A stretch of DNA of 7,173 nucleotides from SKKL01 sp046543225 (GCA_046543225.1 JBKGZW010000138.1:1-7173), one strand, 5' to 3'; shown: positions 1 to 7,059, numbered from the stretch's first letter. A program made the numbers and translations. The notes: a model not told the origin generated them from the sequence alone.

Positions 1-906
1 CAGGCCGGAGGCCCGGCCGACGCGCAGGGGTGGGCCGAGCTGGCCCGCAAGGCCGAGGATCTCGGGGTGTCGGTGCTCACCGTGGCCGACCACCTCGACG
101 ACCAGCTCGCTCCCGTCGCCGCGATCATGGCCGCCGCATCGGCCACCACGACGCTGCGGGTGGGGGCCCTGGTCTTCTGCAACGACTACCGGCATCCCGT
201 GATCCTCGCGAAGGAGGCGGCCACCATCGACGTGCTCTCCGACGGACGCCTGGAGATGGGCCTCGGTGCTGGATGGATGACCACCGACTACGAGCAGTCC
301 GGCATCCGCCTCGACCCACCCGGAGCCCGCATCGACCGGTTGGAGGAGGCGATCGCCGTCGTCAAGGGGCTCTTCGGCGACGGCCCGGTGACCCACGCCG
401 GTGCTCACTACCGGATCGACGGCCTCGAGGGGACCCCCAAGCCGGTCCAGCGTCCCCACCCGCCCCTGCTGATCGGGGGCGGCGGCAGGCGGGTGCTCTC
501 GCTCGCCGCCCGTGAGGCCGACATCGTCGGCATCAACGTCAACCTGGCCGGAGGGACCATCGACGCCAGTGTCGGGCCGAACGCGACCGTGGATGCGACC
601 GACGAGAAGATCGGCTGGATCCGCGACGCCGCCGGGGATCGCTTCGACGACCTCGAGCTCCAGGTGCGGGTGCACGTCGCCGCGGTCACCGACGACCGCC
701 ACGGCTTGGCCGCGGCGATGGGTCCCGCCCTCGGCCTCAGTCCCGAGGCTGCCCTCGCCAGTCCCCACGCGCTCGCCGGCACCGCGGACGAGATCGTCGA
801 ACAGCTCCGCGAACGCCGCGAGCGCTGGGGGATCTCCTACATCGGCATCAGCGCCGCCGAGCTCGACGACATGGGACCGGTCATCGAGCGCCTCGCCGGG
901 ACCTGA
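1..906 (+). CDS. LLM-class F420-dependent oxidoreductase, 5' end cut by window
   Basis: The reading frame is open from base 1 to a TGA at 904-906, giving 301 visible residues. It belongs to the luciferase-like (TIM-barrel) flavin/F420 oxidoreductases and most resembles the actinobacterial TIGR03621-type subgroup. The family transfers hydride between coenzyme F420 and an organic substrate in the cytosol; the substrate here is unknown. Visible signatures are the early helix WAELARKAEDLG, then VADHLDD, the segment HPVILAKEAATIDVLSDGR, the family motif LGAGWMTTDYEQSGI, and a late LLIGGGGRRVL loop followed by AREADIVGIN, where this family binds the cofactor phosphate. An internal GTG at 67 is not the start, because conserved family sequence already lies upstream of it. 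By comparison with relatives about ten N-terminal residues (an RPFRFGVQ-like first strand) are missing outside the window. The gene converges on guaA with 13 nt between stops. F420 rather than FMN use is inferred from family resemblance only. Confidence 0.88.
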   Translation, partial: QAGGPADAQGWAELARKAEDLGVSVLTVADHLDDQLAPVAAIMAAASATTTLRVGALVFCNDYRHPVILAKEAATIDVLSDGRLEMGLGAGWMTTDYEQSGIRLDPPGARIDRLEEAIAVVKGLFGDGPVTHAGAHYRIDGLEGTPKPVQRPHPPLLIGGGGRRVLSLAAREADIVGINVNLAGGTIDASVGPNATVDATDEKIGWIRDAAGDRFDDLELQVRVHVAAVTDDRHGLAAAMGPALGLSPEAALASPHALAGTADEIVEQLRERRERWGISYIGISAAELDDMGPVIERLAGT

Positions 907-919
907 TCGAGGCTGCCGC

Positions 920-2464
920 CTACTCCCACTCGATGGTGCCGGGCGGTTTGGAGGTGATGTCGTAGGCGACCCGGTTGATGCCGTCGACCTCGTTGATGAT
1001 GCGGCTCGACAGCTTCTCCAACAGCTCGTAGGGCAGCCGGGCCCAGTCGGCGGTCATGGCATCCTCGCTGGTGACGGCGCGGATGACGACCGGATGCCCG
1101 TAGGTGCGCTCGTCGCCCATGACCCCCACCGAACGCACATCGGCCAGCAGCACGGCGAACACCTGCCAGATCTCGCGGTCGAGACCGGCCTTGTGGATCT
1201 CCTCGCGGACGATGGCGTCGGCCTTGCGCAACAGATCGGCCCGCTCCTTGGTGACCTCGCCGATGATGCGAACCCCCAGCCCCGGCCCGGGGAACGGCTG
1301 GCGCCAGACGATCTCCTCGGGGAGCCCGAGCTCCTCGCCCACGCGCCGGACCTCGTCCTTGAACAGCGAGCGCAGCGGTTCGATCAGCTCGAAGTCCATG
1401 TCGTCGGGCAGACCACCGACGTTGTGGTGGGACTTGATCTTGGCGGCATCGGGGGTACCGGACTCGATGACGTCGGGGTAGAGCGTGCCCTGCACCAGGA
1501 ACTTGGCGTCGGTGAGCCCCGCCGCAGCAGGCTCGAACTCGCGGATGAACCGCTCGCCGATGGCCTTGCGCTTCTCCTCGGGATCGGTGATGCCGGCGAG
1601 GCGCTCGAAGAACCGGTCGGCGGCCCGCACGTGGATCAGCTCGATGCCCTGGTGGCGCTGGAAGGTGTCGACCACCTGATCGGACTCGCCCTGGCGCATG
1701 AGGCCGGTGTCGACGTAGACGCAGGTGAGCTGGGGTCCGATCGCCTTGTGGACCAGGGCCGCGGCGACCGCGGAGTCGACCCCTCCGGACAACCCGCAGA
1801 TCACGCGCTCGGACCCCACCTGCTTGCGGATCTCCTCGACCTGGGTCTCGATGATGGAGGTCATGGTCCAGGTGGGTGGGCAGTCGGCCAGGTCGTGGAG
1901 GAACCGCTTCAACAGGTCTTGGCCGTAGGGGGTGTGGGCGACCTCGGGGTGGTACTGCACGCCGAAGATGCGTCGCTCGGCGGACTCGAACACCGCGGCA
2001 GGGGTCTCGGGGGTGGACGCGGTGGCCACGAACCCCTCGGGTGCCCGGCTGATGGAGTCGAAGTGGCTCATCCACACGACCTGGGAGTCGGGCTGGTCGT
2101 GGCCGAACAGCACCGACTCGCCCCTGACCGCCAGGTCGGTGCGGCCGTACTCGCCCCTGCCGGTCTTGGACACCTCGCCACCGAGGTCGCGGGCGATGAG
2201 CTGTGCCCCGTAGCAGATGCCGAAGAGCGGGATCCCGAGGTCGTAGACGTCGGGGTCGATCGAGGGCGCACCCGCGACGTGGACCGACTTGGGACCCCCG
2301 CTGAGGATGATCGCCGCGGGCTGGAGTCGAGCGATCTCGGCCGCGGTCGTGGTGTGGGGGACGATCTCGCTGTAGACGTGGGCCTCGCGCACCCGGCGGG
2401 CGATGAGCTGCGCGTACTGCGCGCCGAAGTCGATGACGAGGACGGTGTCGAAGTGGTCGGTCAC
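920..2464 (-). CDS. guaA: GMP synthase (glutamine-hydrolysing)
   Basis: Converts XMP, ATP and glutamine to GMP, AMP, PPi and glutamate, the last step of guanine nucleotide synthesis; cytosolic, normally a homodimer. From a GTG at 2464 the protein has 514 residues, close to the usual 510-525. Residues about 7-195 form the class I glutamine amidotransferase: VLVIDFGAQY near the N-terminus, nucleophile Cys84 in GICYGAQ, and His172/Glu174 in QYHPEV complete the triad. Residues about 203-390 form the ATP pyrophosphatase with the PP-loop SGGVDS (226-231) and the XMP-site region KIKSHHNVGGLP. The C-terminal dimerisation domain ends KPPGTIEWE, the typical family tail. The GTG was chosen because it lies 2 nt after the guaB stop and gives the family N-terminus; the frame stays open further upstream, but only inside guaB and without family similarity. 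No Shine-Dalgarno sequence stands at the normal distance, so translation is probably coupled to guaB. Confidence 0.97.
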   Translation of the reverse strand: MTDHFDTVLVIDFGAQYAQLIARRVREAHVYSEIVPHTTTAAEIARLQPAAIILSGGPKSVHVAGAPSIDPDVYDLGIPLFGICYGAQLIARDLGGEVSKTGRGEYGRTDLAVRGESVLFGHDQPDSQVVWMSHFDSISRAPEGFVATASTPETPAAVFESAERRIFGVQYHPEVAHTPYGQDLLKRFLHDLADCPPTWTMTSIIETQVEEIRKQVGSERVICGLSGGVDSAVAAALVHKAIGPQLTCVYVDTGLMRQGESDQVVDTFQRHQGIELIHVRAADRFFERLAGITDPEEKRKAIGERFIREFEPAAAGLTDAKFLVQGTLYPDVIESGTPDAAKIKSHHNVGGLPDDMDFELIEPLRSLFKDEVRRVGEELGLPEEIVWRQPFPGPGLGVRIIGEVTKERADLLRKADAIVREEIHKAGLDREIWQVFAVLLADVRSVGVMGDERTYGHPVVIRAVTSEDAMTADWARLPYELLEKLSSRIINEVDGINRVAYDITSKPPGTIEWE

Positions 2465-2466
2465 GC

Positions 2467-3951
2467 TCAGAGCCGGTAGTTGGGGGCTTCCTTGGAGATG
2501 ACCACGTCGTGGGGGTGGCTCTCGCGGAGGCTGGCCGGGGAGATCCTGATGAACTGGGCGTCGGACTGCAGCTGGGCGACCGAGTTGGCCCCGCAATAGC
2601 CCATGGCCTGACGCAGCCCACCGACGAACTGGTGCAGCACCGGGGCGAGGGGACCCTTGTAGGGCACACGGCCCTCGATGCCCTCGGGGACCAGCTTGCC
2701 GCTGTCGACCGAGCCCTGGAAGTAGCGGTCCTTGGAGAACGACCGGCCCTGCATGGCGCCGAGCGAACCCATGCCCCGGTACTCCTTGAAGCGCTCGCCG
2801 GACTGCACGACGATCTCGCCGGGAGCTTCTTCGACCCCGGCCAGGGCGTTGCCCAACATGACCGTGTCGGCGCCGGCGGCCAGCGCCTTGGCGATGTCAC
2901 CCGAGAACTGGACCCCGCCGTCGGCAACCACCGGCACCCCGTGGCGGGCCGCGACCTGCGAGCAGTCGAACACGGCGGTGATCTGGGGCACCCCGATGCC
3001 GGCGACGACCCGGGTGGTGCAGATGGAGCCGGGGCCGATGCCCACCTTGATGGCGTCGGCGCCCGCAGCGATGAGCGCCTCGGCCGCCGCGCCGGTGGCC
3101 ACGTTGCCGGCGACGACGTCGACGTCCCAGTTGGCCTTGACCTTGGCGACGATCTCGACGACCGAGCTCGCGTGGCCGTGGGCGGTGTCGATCACCACGA
3201 CGTCGACCCCGCGGTGCACCAGGCCCTCGATGCGGTCGAAGGCATCGGGTCCGGTGCCGACGGCGGCCGCCACCCGGAGCCGGCCGTGCTCGTCCTTGGT
3301 GGCGTGCGGGAAGGCGATGCGCTTCTGGATGTCCTTGACGGTGATGAGCCCGGAGAGCTTGCCGTGCTCGTCGACGATGGGGAGCTTCTCGATGCGGTGC
3401 TTGGCCAGGATGCTCATGGCGTCTTCGAGGGTGGTGCCGACCGGCGCGGTGACCAGACCCTCGCCGGTCATGAGATCGGTGACGGGGATGTCGTCGCGGT
3501 CGTTGAACCGCAGGTCGCGGTTGGTGACGATCCCGAGCAGCCGACGATCGGGATCGGTGACGGGCACGCCCGAGATGTGGAACCGGGCCATGAGGGCGGA
3601 CGCGTCGCCGACGGTGGCCTCGGGGCCGACGGTGACCGGGTCGGCGATCATGCCGGACTCGGATCGCTTGACCCGATCGACCTCGCTGGCCTGGTTCTCG
3701 ACGGAGAGGTTTCGGTGGATGACCCCGATGCCACCGTGGCGCGCCATGGCGATGGCCAGCCGGGCCTCGGTGACGGTGTCCATGGCGGCGGAGACCAGCG
3801 GCATGGCCAGAGTGATGTTGCGGGAGAACCGGGTGGAGGTGTCGGCGTGGGAGGGCATGACCTCGGACGCGGCGGGCAGCAACAGGACGTCGTCGTAGGT
3901 GAGTCCCTCGCGGCCGAACTTGTGGTCGAAGCTGGCTGGCCCGTCGGTCAT
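2467..3951 (-). CDS. guaB: IMP dehydrogenase
   Basis: Oxidises IMP to XMP with NAD+, the committed step to guanine nucleotides; cytosolic, usually tetrameric or octameric. The product has 494 residues, normal for the family. The TIM barrel opens with GLTYDDVLLLP (17-27) and SAAMDTVTEARLAIAMARHGG. Residues about 97-214 hold a tandem CBS (Bateman) module, a site of purine-nucleotide control in this family, with repeats ending GIVTNRDLRF and GLITVKDIQK. The barrel resumes with VVIDTAHGH, the active-site loop GPGSICTTR with catalytic Cys311, VVADGGVQFSGD, and YRGMGSLGAM. The mobile flap carries the Arg409-Tyr410 pair that activates water, followed by EGRVPYKGP. The ATG at 3951 overlaps the upstream guaB3 stop as ATGA, and a weak Shine-Dalgarno-like AGGGATGGG precedes it at 3955-3963. 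No catalytic residue appears missing, so this is the housekeeping enzyme of the pair. Confidence 0.97.
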   Translation of the reverse strand: MTDGPASFDHKFGREGLTYDDVLLLPAASEVMPSHADTSTRFSRNITLAMPLVSAAMDTVTEARLAIAMARHGGIGVIHRNLSVENQASEVDRVKRSESGMIADPVTVGPEATVGDASALMARFHISGVPVTDPDRRLLGIVTNRDLRFNDRDDIPVTDLMTGEGLVTAPVGTTLEDAMSILAKHRIEKLPIVDEHGKLSGLITVKDIQKRIAFPHATKDEHGRLRVAAAVGTGPDAFDRIEGLVHRGVDVVVIDTAHGHASSVVEIVAKVKANWDVDVVAGNVATGAAAEALIAAGADAIKVGIGPGSICTTRVVAGIGVPQITAVFDCSQVAARHGVPVVADGGVQFSGDIAKALAAGADTVMLGNALAGVEEAPGEIVVQSGERFKEYRGMGSLGAMQGRSFSKDRYFQGSVDSGKLVPEGIEGRVPYKGPLAPVLHQFVGGLRQAMGYCGANSVAQLQSDAQFIRISPASLRESHPHDVVISKEAPNYRL

Positions 3952-5111
3952 GCGCCCATCCCTACTCGTTGTGACTGCTGGAGCGATTTGCCCTCGGTCT
4001 GCAACGCCGGTGCGACCATGAGCTCGGCCTTCTGGAACTCCTTGAGCGTGCCGTAGCCACACGTGGCCATCGAGGTCCGCAGCGCGCCCATGAGGTTCGT
4101 GCGCCCGTCGTCTTCGTGGGCCGGCCCGAGGAGGATCTCCTCGAGGGTGCCCCGGGCGGAGGTCTGGACCCTGGTGCCACGGGGCAACGTGGTGTGGGAG
4201 GTGGCCATGCCCCAGTGGTAGCCACGACCCGGAGCCTCGGTGGCGGCAGCCAGGGGCGAACCGATCATGACCCCGTCGGCACCGCAGACCACCGCCTTGG
4301 CGATGTCGCCACCGGTAGCCATCCCGCCGTCGGCGATGACCTGGACGTACACGCCGGTCTCGTCGAGGTGGCGCATCCGGGCGGCTCGCACGTCGGCGAT
4401 GGCGGTGGCCTGCGGCACGCCGAGCCCGAGGACCGCCCTGGTGGTGCAGGCATGTCCCGGCCCGACACCGACGAGGACGCCGGCGGCACCGGTGCGCATG
4501 AGGTGCAGGGCCGCCTGGTAGCTGGCGCACCCGCCCACGATGACCGGGATGTCGAGCTCGCGGACGAAGGACTTGAGGTTGAGGGGTTCGACCGAGCTGG
4601 ACAGGTGCTCGGCCGACACGACGGTGCCCTGGATGACCAGGAGGTCGAGCTCGGCCTCGGTGATGGCGGGGATGAGCGCCGCGGTGCGTTGCGGCGTGAC
4701 CGAGGCGACGGCCACCTGTCCCGCGTCGCGGATGTGGCGGATGCGTTCGGAGACCAGCTCGGTCTTGATGGGCTCGGCGTAGATCTCCTGGAGACGTCGG
4801 GTGACCTTGTCGGCGTCGAGGCCGGCGATCTCGTCGAGGTAGGGCACCGGATCGGCGTAGCGGGTCCACAGCCCTTCGAGGTTGAGCACCCCAGCCCCAC
4901 CGAGGCGACCCATCTCGATGGCGGTGTCGGGGCTGGTGACACCGTCGACCGCGGCCGACATCACCGGCAGCTCGAACCGGTAGGCGTCGAGCTCCCAGGA
5001 GATGTCGACGTCTTCGGGATCGCGGGTGCGTCGGCTGGGGACGATGGCGACGTCGTCCAGGCCATAGGCGCGTCGCCCGCTCTTTCCCATCCCGATCTCG
5101 ATCTCCGCCAT
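3948..5111 (-). CDS. guaB3: GuaB3-family IMP dehydrogenase paralogue without CBS domains
   Basis: A second IMPDH/GMP-reductase-superfamily TIM barrel of 387 residues, matching actinobacterial GuaB3 (about 375 residues in Mycobacterium tuberculosis). The N-terminus has the GuaB3-style MGKSGRRAYGLDDVAIVPSR instead of the GLTYDDVLL opening of GuaB, and there is no Bateman insertion. Central motifs are PVMSAAVDGVTS, LLVIQGTVVSAEH, VGGCASYQAA, the active-site loop GVGPGHACTTR with Cys222 (His replaces the usual Ser of GPGS), VIADGGMATGGDIAKA and YHWGMATSH. The region matching the GuaB flap is shorter and shows no Arg-Tyr pair or EGRVPYKG. The ATG at 5111 was chosen because AGGAG lies 6 nt upstream; a TTG two codons earlier (5117) is less likely. 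Its stop overlaps the guaB start by 4 nt, so the two are translationally coupled. The family role is unsettled: mycobacterial GuaB3 was not found to be an active IMPDH, while I recall activity reported for a cyanobacterial homologue. Confidence 0.92.
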   Translation of the reverse strand: MAEIEIGMGKSGRRAYGLDDVAIVPSRRTRDPEDVDISWELDAYRFELPVMSAAVDGVTSPDTAIEMGRLGGAGVLNLEGLWTRYADPVPYLDEIAGLDADKVTRRLQEIYAEPIKTELVSERIRHIRDAGQVAVASVTPQRTAALIPAITEAELDLLVIQGTVVSAEHLSSSVEPLNLKSFVRELDIPVIVGGCASYQAALHLMRTGAAGVLVGVGPGHACTTRAVLGLGVPQATAIADVRAARMRHLDETGVYVQVIADGGMATGGDIAKAVVCGADGVMIGSPLAAATEAPGRGYHWGMATSHTTLPRGTRVQTSARGTLEEILLGPAHEDDGRTNLMGALRTSMATCGYGTLKEFQKAELMVAPALQTEGKSLQQSQRVGMGA

Positions 5112-5117
5112 GGGCAA

Positions 5118-5122
5118 CTCCT
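5118..5122 (-). promoter_or_regulatory. Shine-Dalgarno site of guaB3
   Basis: On the minus strand AGGAG is followed by TTGCCC and then the ATG at 5111. The 6 nt spacing is ideal. It favours this ATG over the in-frame TTG at 5117, which directly abuts the AGGAG and so has no spacing. Confidence 0.8.
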
Positions 5123-5143
5123 GGGTGAGATGGCGAAAAGGTG

Positions 5144-5149
5144 ATCCTA
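5144..5149 (-). promoter_or_regulatory. candidate -10 element upstream of guaB3
   Basis: TAGGAT on the minus strand fits the actinobacterial TAnnnT -10 pattern and sits in the 103 nt gap between the small upstream gene and guaB3. A start about 7 nt downstream would give a leader of roughly 25 nt that includes the AGGAG. No convincing TTGACA-like -35 stands 16-18 nt upstream (the region reads CACCGGGGGCGG), so this is only a weak prediction. It would give the gua genes transcription separate from the decarboxylase. Confidence 0.3.
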
Positions 5150-5192
5150 CCCCGTGCGCCGCCGCCCCCGGTGCGCCGGTCGCCGCCTCGGA

Positions 5193-5206
5193 CCCGCCCG
5201 GGCGGG
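5193..5206. repeat. perfect 14-bp palindrome CCCGCCCGGGCGGG in the intergenic gap
   Basis: The sequence equals its own reverse complement over 14 bases. It lies 9 nt past the stop codon of the small upstream gene and before the candidate guaB3 promoter. It could be an operator or a weak GC hairpin. There is no T-tract after it on the minus strand, so it does not look like a standard intrinsic terminator, and such palindromes occur by chance fairly easily at this GC content. Confidence 0.4.
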
Positions 5207-5214
5207 CATCTCGG

Positions 5215-5607
5215 TCAGCGGCCGGTCACCGAGCGGAACAGCTGGCGGGCGACCGCCGAGTTCATCTCGTACATGGCCTTGGAGCCGGCGCCCGACACCT
5301 TCTTCACCAGGCCGCCGTCGGTGGCGGTCTCGAGCGCGTCGAGCCCGGACAGGACCGCGTCGCGAGTGGTGTCGGTGGCCTGGTACCCCATGGCGGTGAG
5401 GGCCTTCACGACGTCGGACTGGGCGACCGGGCCCGGCGCCGACGCGGCGATGATCCGCAGCGCGTCCTTGGTCAGCTCGGCACCCTGGGTGATGGCGTCG
5501 GCCGGGGTGAGCACCTCGTCTTGCTGGCCATCCACCGAGGCGAGCCAGCGCCGCACCTTCTGCACGATCTCGGCATGGGTCTCGCCTTCGAAGCTCAAGC
5601 TCGGCAT
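5215..5607 (-). CDS. small protein of unknown function, predicted winged-helix fold
   Basis: I do not recognise a named family. The product is 130 residues, soluble-looking, with no signal peptide, membrane segment or cysteine. An N-terminal region with helix EIVQKVRRWL (13-22) precedes a pattern typical of a winged helix: helix about 45-56 (LTKDALRIIAAS), helix about 62-74 (AQSDVVKALTAMG), a likely recognition helix about 80-95 (TTRDAVLSGLDALETA), then GGLVKKVSGAGSKAMYEM (98-115), which reads as a beta-hairpin wing with a Gly-Ser-Lys turn. The fold is my inference from helix spacing; DNA binding is possible but unproven. The ATG at 5607 is 9 nt after the decarboxylase stop and lies in the same frame. 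AGAGGAG, inside the decarboxylase 3' end, is 12 nt upstream, somewhat far for a Shine-Dalgarno site. Same strand and close spacing suggest co-transcription with the decarboxylase. Coding choice is supported by GC3-rich codons and by tight fit between neighbours. Confidence 0.75.
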   Translation of the reverse strand: MPSLSFEGETHAEIVQKVRRWLASVDGQQDEVLTPADAITQGAELTKDALRIIAASAPGPVAQSDVVKALTAMGYQATDTTRDAVLSGLDALETATDGGLVKKVSGAGSKAMYEMNSAVARQLFRSVTGR

Positions 5608-5616
5608 GGTGTGACG

Positions 5617-7059
5617 CTACTCCTCTGCGGTGGGCGCGACATGGGCTCCCGATCGTCGGGCCAGCTCGATGCCCGAGGCGGCGTCGCTCAGCAGCTGCCA
5701 CAGGCGGTCGACGTGGTCGATCTCGGTCGTGGTCTGGCCGACCGACACCCGGATGACGAGCTCACCGTCGATCCGGGTGTGGGTGAGCAACGCCTGACCC
5801 GAGTCGTTCACCGCGTCGAGGATGCGCTGGGTCTCGTCCTGGCCAGCAGCCGAGCGGAGACAGACGAGGTTGAGCCGGCGGGGAGCGGCGAGGACGAAGC
5901 GATCGTCGGCCTCGATCCGTCCTGCCAGCCGTCCTGCAAGCTCGACGTGGCGCGCGACGTGATGGCGCAGCCCCTCGGCCCCGTAGTGGCGGATCACGAA
6001 CCACAGCTTCAGGGCGCGGAAGCGTCGACCGAGCGGGATCTGCCAGTCGCGGTAGTCGATCACCGAGCCCGAGCTGCTGGCTGGGTTGCGGAGGTACTCC
6101 GGCACCACGCTGAGGGCCTCGATCAGCGGCTGGCGGTCGGCGACGTAGAGGCAGTCGCAGTCGAAGTTGGTGAACAACCACTTGTGGGGATCGAAGCACC
6201 ACGAGTCGACGCGGTCGAGTCCGTCGTTGACCCACCGCAGCTCGGGCACGACCCCGGCGGCGCCGGCCATGGCGGCATCGACGTGGAGCCACGTACGGTG
6301 CTGGGCGCAGACGGCGGCGATCATCGGCACGGGGTCGAAGGCCATCGTGGAGGTCGTTCCGGCCGTGGCGCAGACGAAGAACGGGCGGCGGCCCGCTGCC
6401 CAATCCTCGGCGATGAGCGCGGAGAGGTGCTCGGGCGACATGGCGAGGTCGTCGTCGGTGTCGACCGAGCGCAGCTGAGCCGGCCGGAACCCGGCGATGG
6501 CGAAGGCCTTCTCGACCGCGGAGTGCGCTTCGCGGGATGCATAGCCAACGAGCTCGGACAACATGTCGGCACCGCCGACCCGCTGCCGGGCGGCCAGCAC
6601 GGCGCAGAGGATGGCGCTGGAGGCGCTGTCGGCGATGACACCGCCCCCGGGGCCGTCGGACCGGAACATGGTGGGAAGCCCCAACAGCTCGATCATCCAG
6701 TCGAGCACGTGGCTCTCGAGCTCGGTGCACGCCGGGCTCGTCGCCCAGAGCATCCCTTGCACGCCGAGCCCGGCTGACAACAGCTCACCGAGCACCGACG
6801 GGCCCGACGAGTTCGCCGGGAAGTACCCGAAGAAGTCCGGGGACTGCCAGTGCACGATGCCCGGCATGATGAGCGACTCGACGTCGGCGAGCACGTCCTC
6901 GAACGGTTCCGGGCCGGACGGCGGGTGGGCGGGCAACTGCGACCTGATCTCGCCCGGCGCCACGGTCGAGCCCACCGGCCGGTCCTCGATCGTCTCGAGG
7001 TAGGACGCGATCCAGTCGATGACCCGGTACCCATGCCGGCGAAGCTCGTCGGGGGTCAT
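5617..7059 (-). CDS. group II PLP-dependent decarboxylase, aromatic-L-amino-acid type
   Basis: Predicted to decarboxylate an aromatic amino acid (Trp, Tyr, Phe or DOPA) to the amine using pyridoxal phosphate; cytosolic, probably a homodimer. From the ATG at 7059 the product has 480 residues, the length of human DOPA decarboxylase, and aligns with it from residue 1 (MTPDELRRHG). Motifs in order are IMPGIVHWQSPDFFGYFP (64-81), WATSPACTELE (105-115), REAHSAVEKA with cofactor-stacking His179, AGTTSTMAFDP (233-243), HVDAAMAG with Asp261 for the pyridine nitrogen, and FDPHKWLFTNFDCD with Schiff-base Lys293. Tyr322 in EYLRN matches the catalytic-loop Tyr332 of the animal enzyme, and YRDWQIPLGRRFRALKLWFV (336-355) is nearly the animal sequence. 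His179 and Tyr322 both argue for decarboxylation rather than aldehyde synthesis. The frame is open upstream, so GTG at 7092 or TTG at 7155 are alternative starts; none has a clear Shine-Dalgarno site. Substrate is not determined by sequence alone. Confidence 0.93.
   Translation of the reverse strand: MTPDELRRHGYRVIDWIASYLETIEDRPVGSTVAPGEIRSQLPAHPPSGPEPFEDVLADVESLIMPGIVHWQSPDFFGYFPANSSGPSVLGELLSAGLGVQGMLWATSPACTELESHVLDWMIELLGLPTMFRSDGPGGGVIADSASSAILCAVLAARQRVGGADMLSELVGYASREAHSAVEKAFAIAGFRPAQLRSVDTDDDLAMSPEHLSALIAEDWAAGRRPFFVCATAGTTSTMAFDPVPMIAAVCAQHRTWLHVDAAMAGAAGVVPELRWVNDGLDRVDSWCFDPHKWLFTNFDCDCLYVADRQPLIEALSVVPEYLRNPASSSGSVIDYRDWQIPLGRRFRALKLWFVIRHYGAEGLRHHVARHVELAGRLAGRIEADDRFVLAAPRRLNLVCLRSAAGQDETQRILDAVNDSGQALLTHTRIDGELVIRVSVGQTTTEIDHVDRLWQLLSDAASGIELARRSGAHVAPTAEE
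5620..5626 (-). promoter_or_regulatory. Shine-Dalgarno-like AGAGGAG before the 130-residue gene
   Basis: This strong purine-rich match overlaps the last two Glu codons and the first base of the stop codon of the decarboxylase. The spacing to the ATG at 5607 is 12 nt, longer than the usual 5-9, yet no other in-frame start lies between. It suggests translation is linked to termination of the upstream gene. Confidence 0.5.

Noticed and set aside
907..919. Terminator between the convergent oxidoreductase and guaA
   Set aside because: The 13-nt gap has no inverted repeat or T-tract, so no intrinsic terminator can be supported there.
512..2479. Plus-strand open frame of 655 codons opposite guaA and over the oxidoreductase
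   Set aside because: It is rich in low-complexity Asp, Gly, Leu and Ala typical of the antisense of GC3-biased genes, and it covers two genes with clear catalytic motifs.
837..2927. Minus-strand open frame of 696 codons overlapping guaA and guaB in another frame
   Set aside because: Arg/Pro/His-rich out-of-frame translation of the real genes; no family similarity.
2509..4056. Plus-strand open frame of 515 codons opposite guaB
   Set aside because: Antisense shadow: Gly/Asp/Val-rich with no domain, lying over a complete IMP dehydrogenase.
2467..4869. N-terminal extension of GuaB to about 800 residues
   Set aside because: The sequence before residue 307 of this frame is Arg/His/Pro-rich and lies out of frame over guaB3. 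The family N-terminus begins at the ATG at 3951.
5134..5147. Minus-strand GGATCACCTTTT resembling the 3' end of 16S rRNA
   Set aside because: Only about ten bases match, no other rRNA sequence is nearby, and it sits in a normal intergenic leader; chance similarity.
5110..6777. Plus-strand open frame of 555 codons opposite the small gene and the decarboxylase
   Set aside because: Composition is that of a GC-rich shadow, no recognisable motif, and it opposes the strongly conserved decarboxylase motifs.
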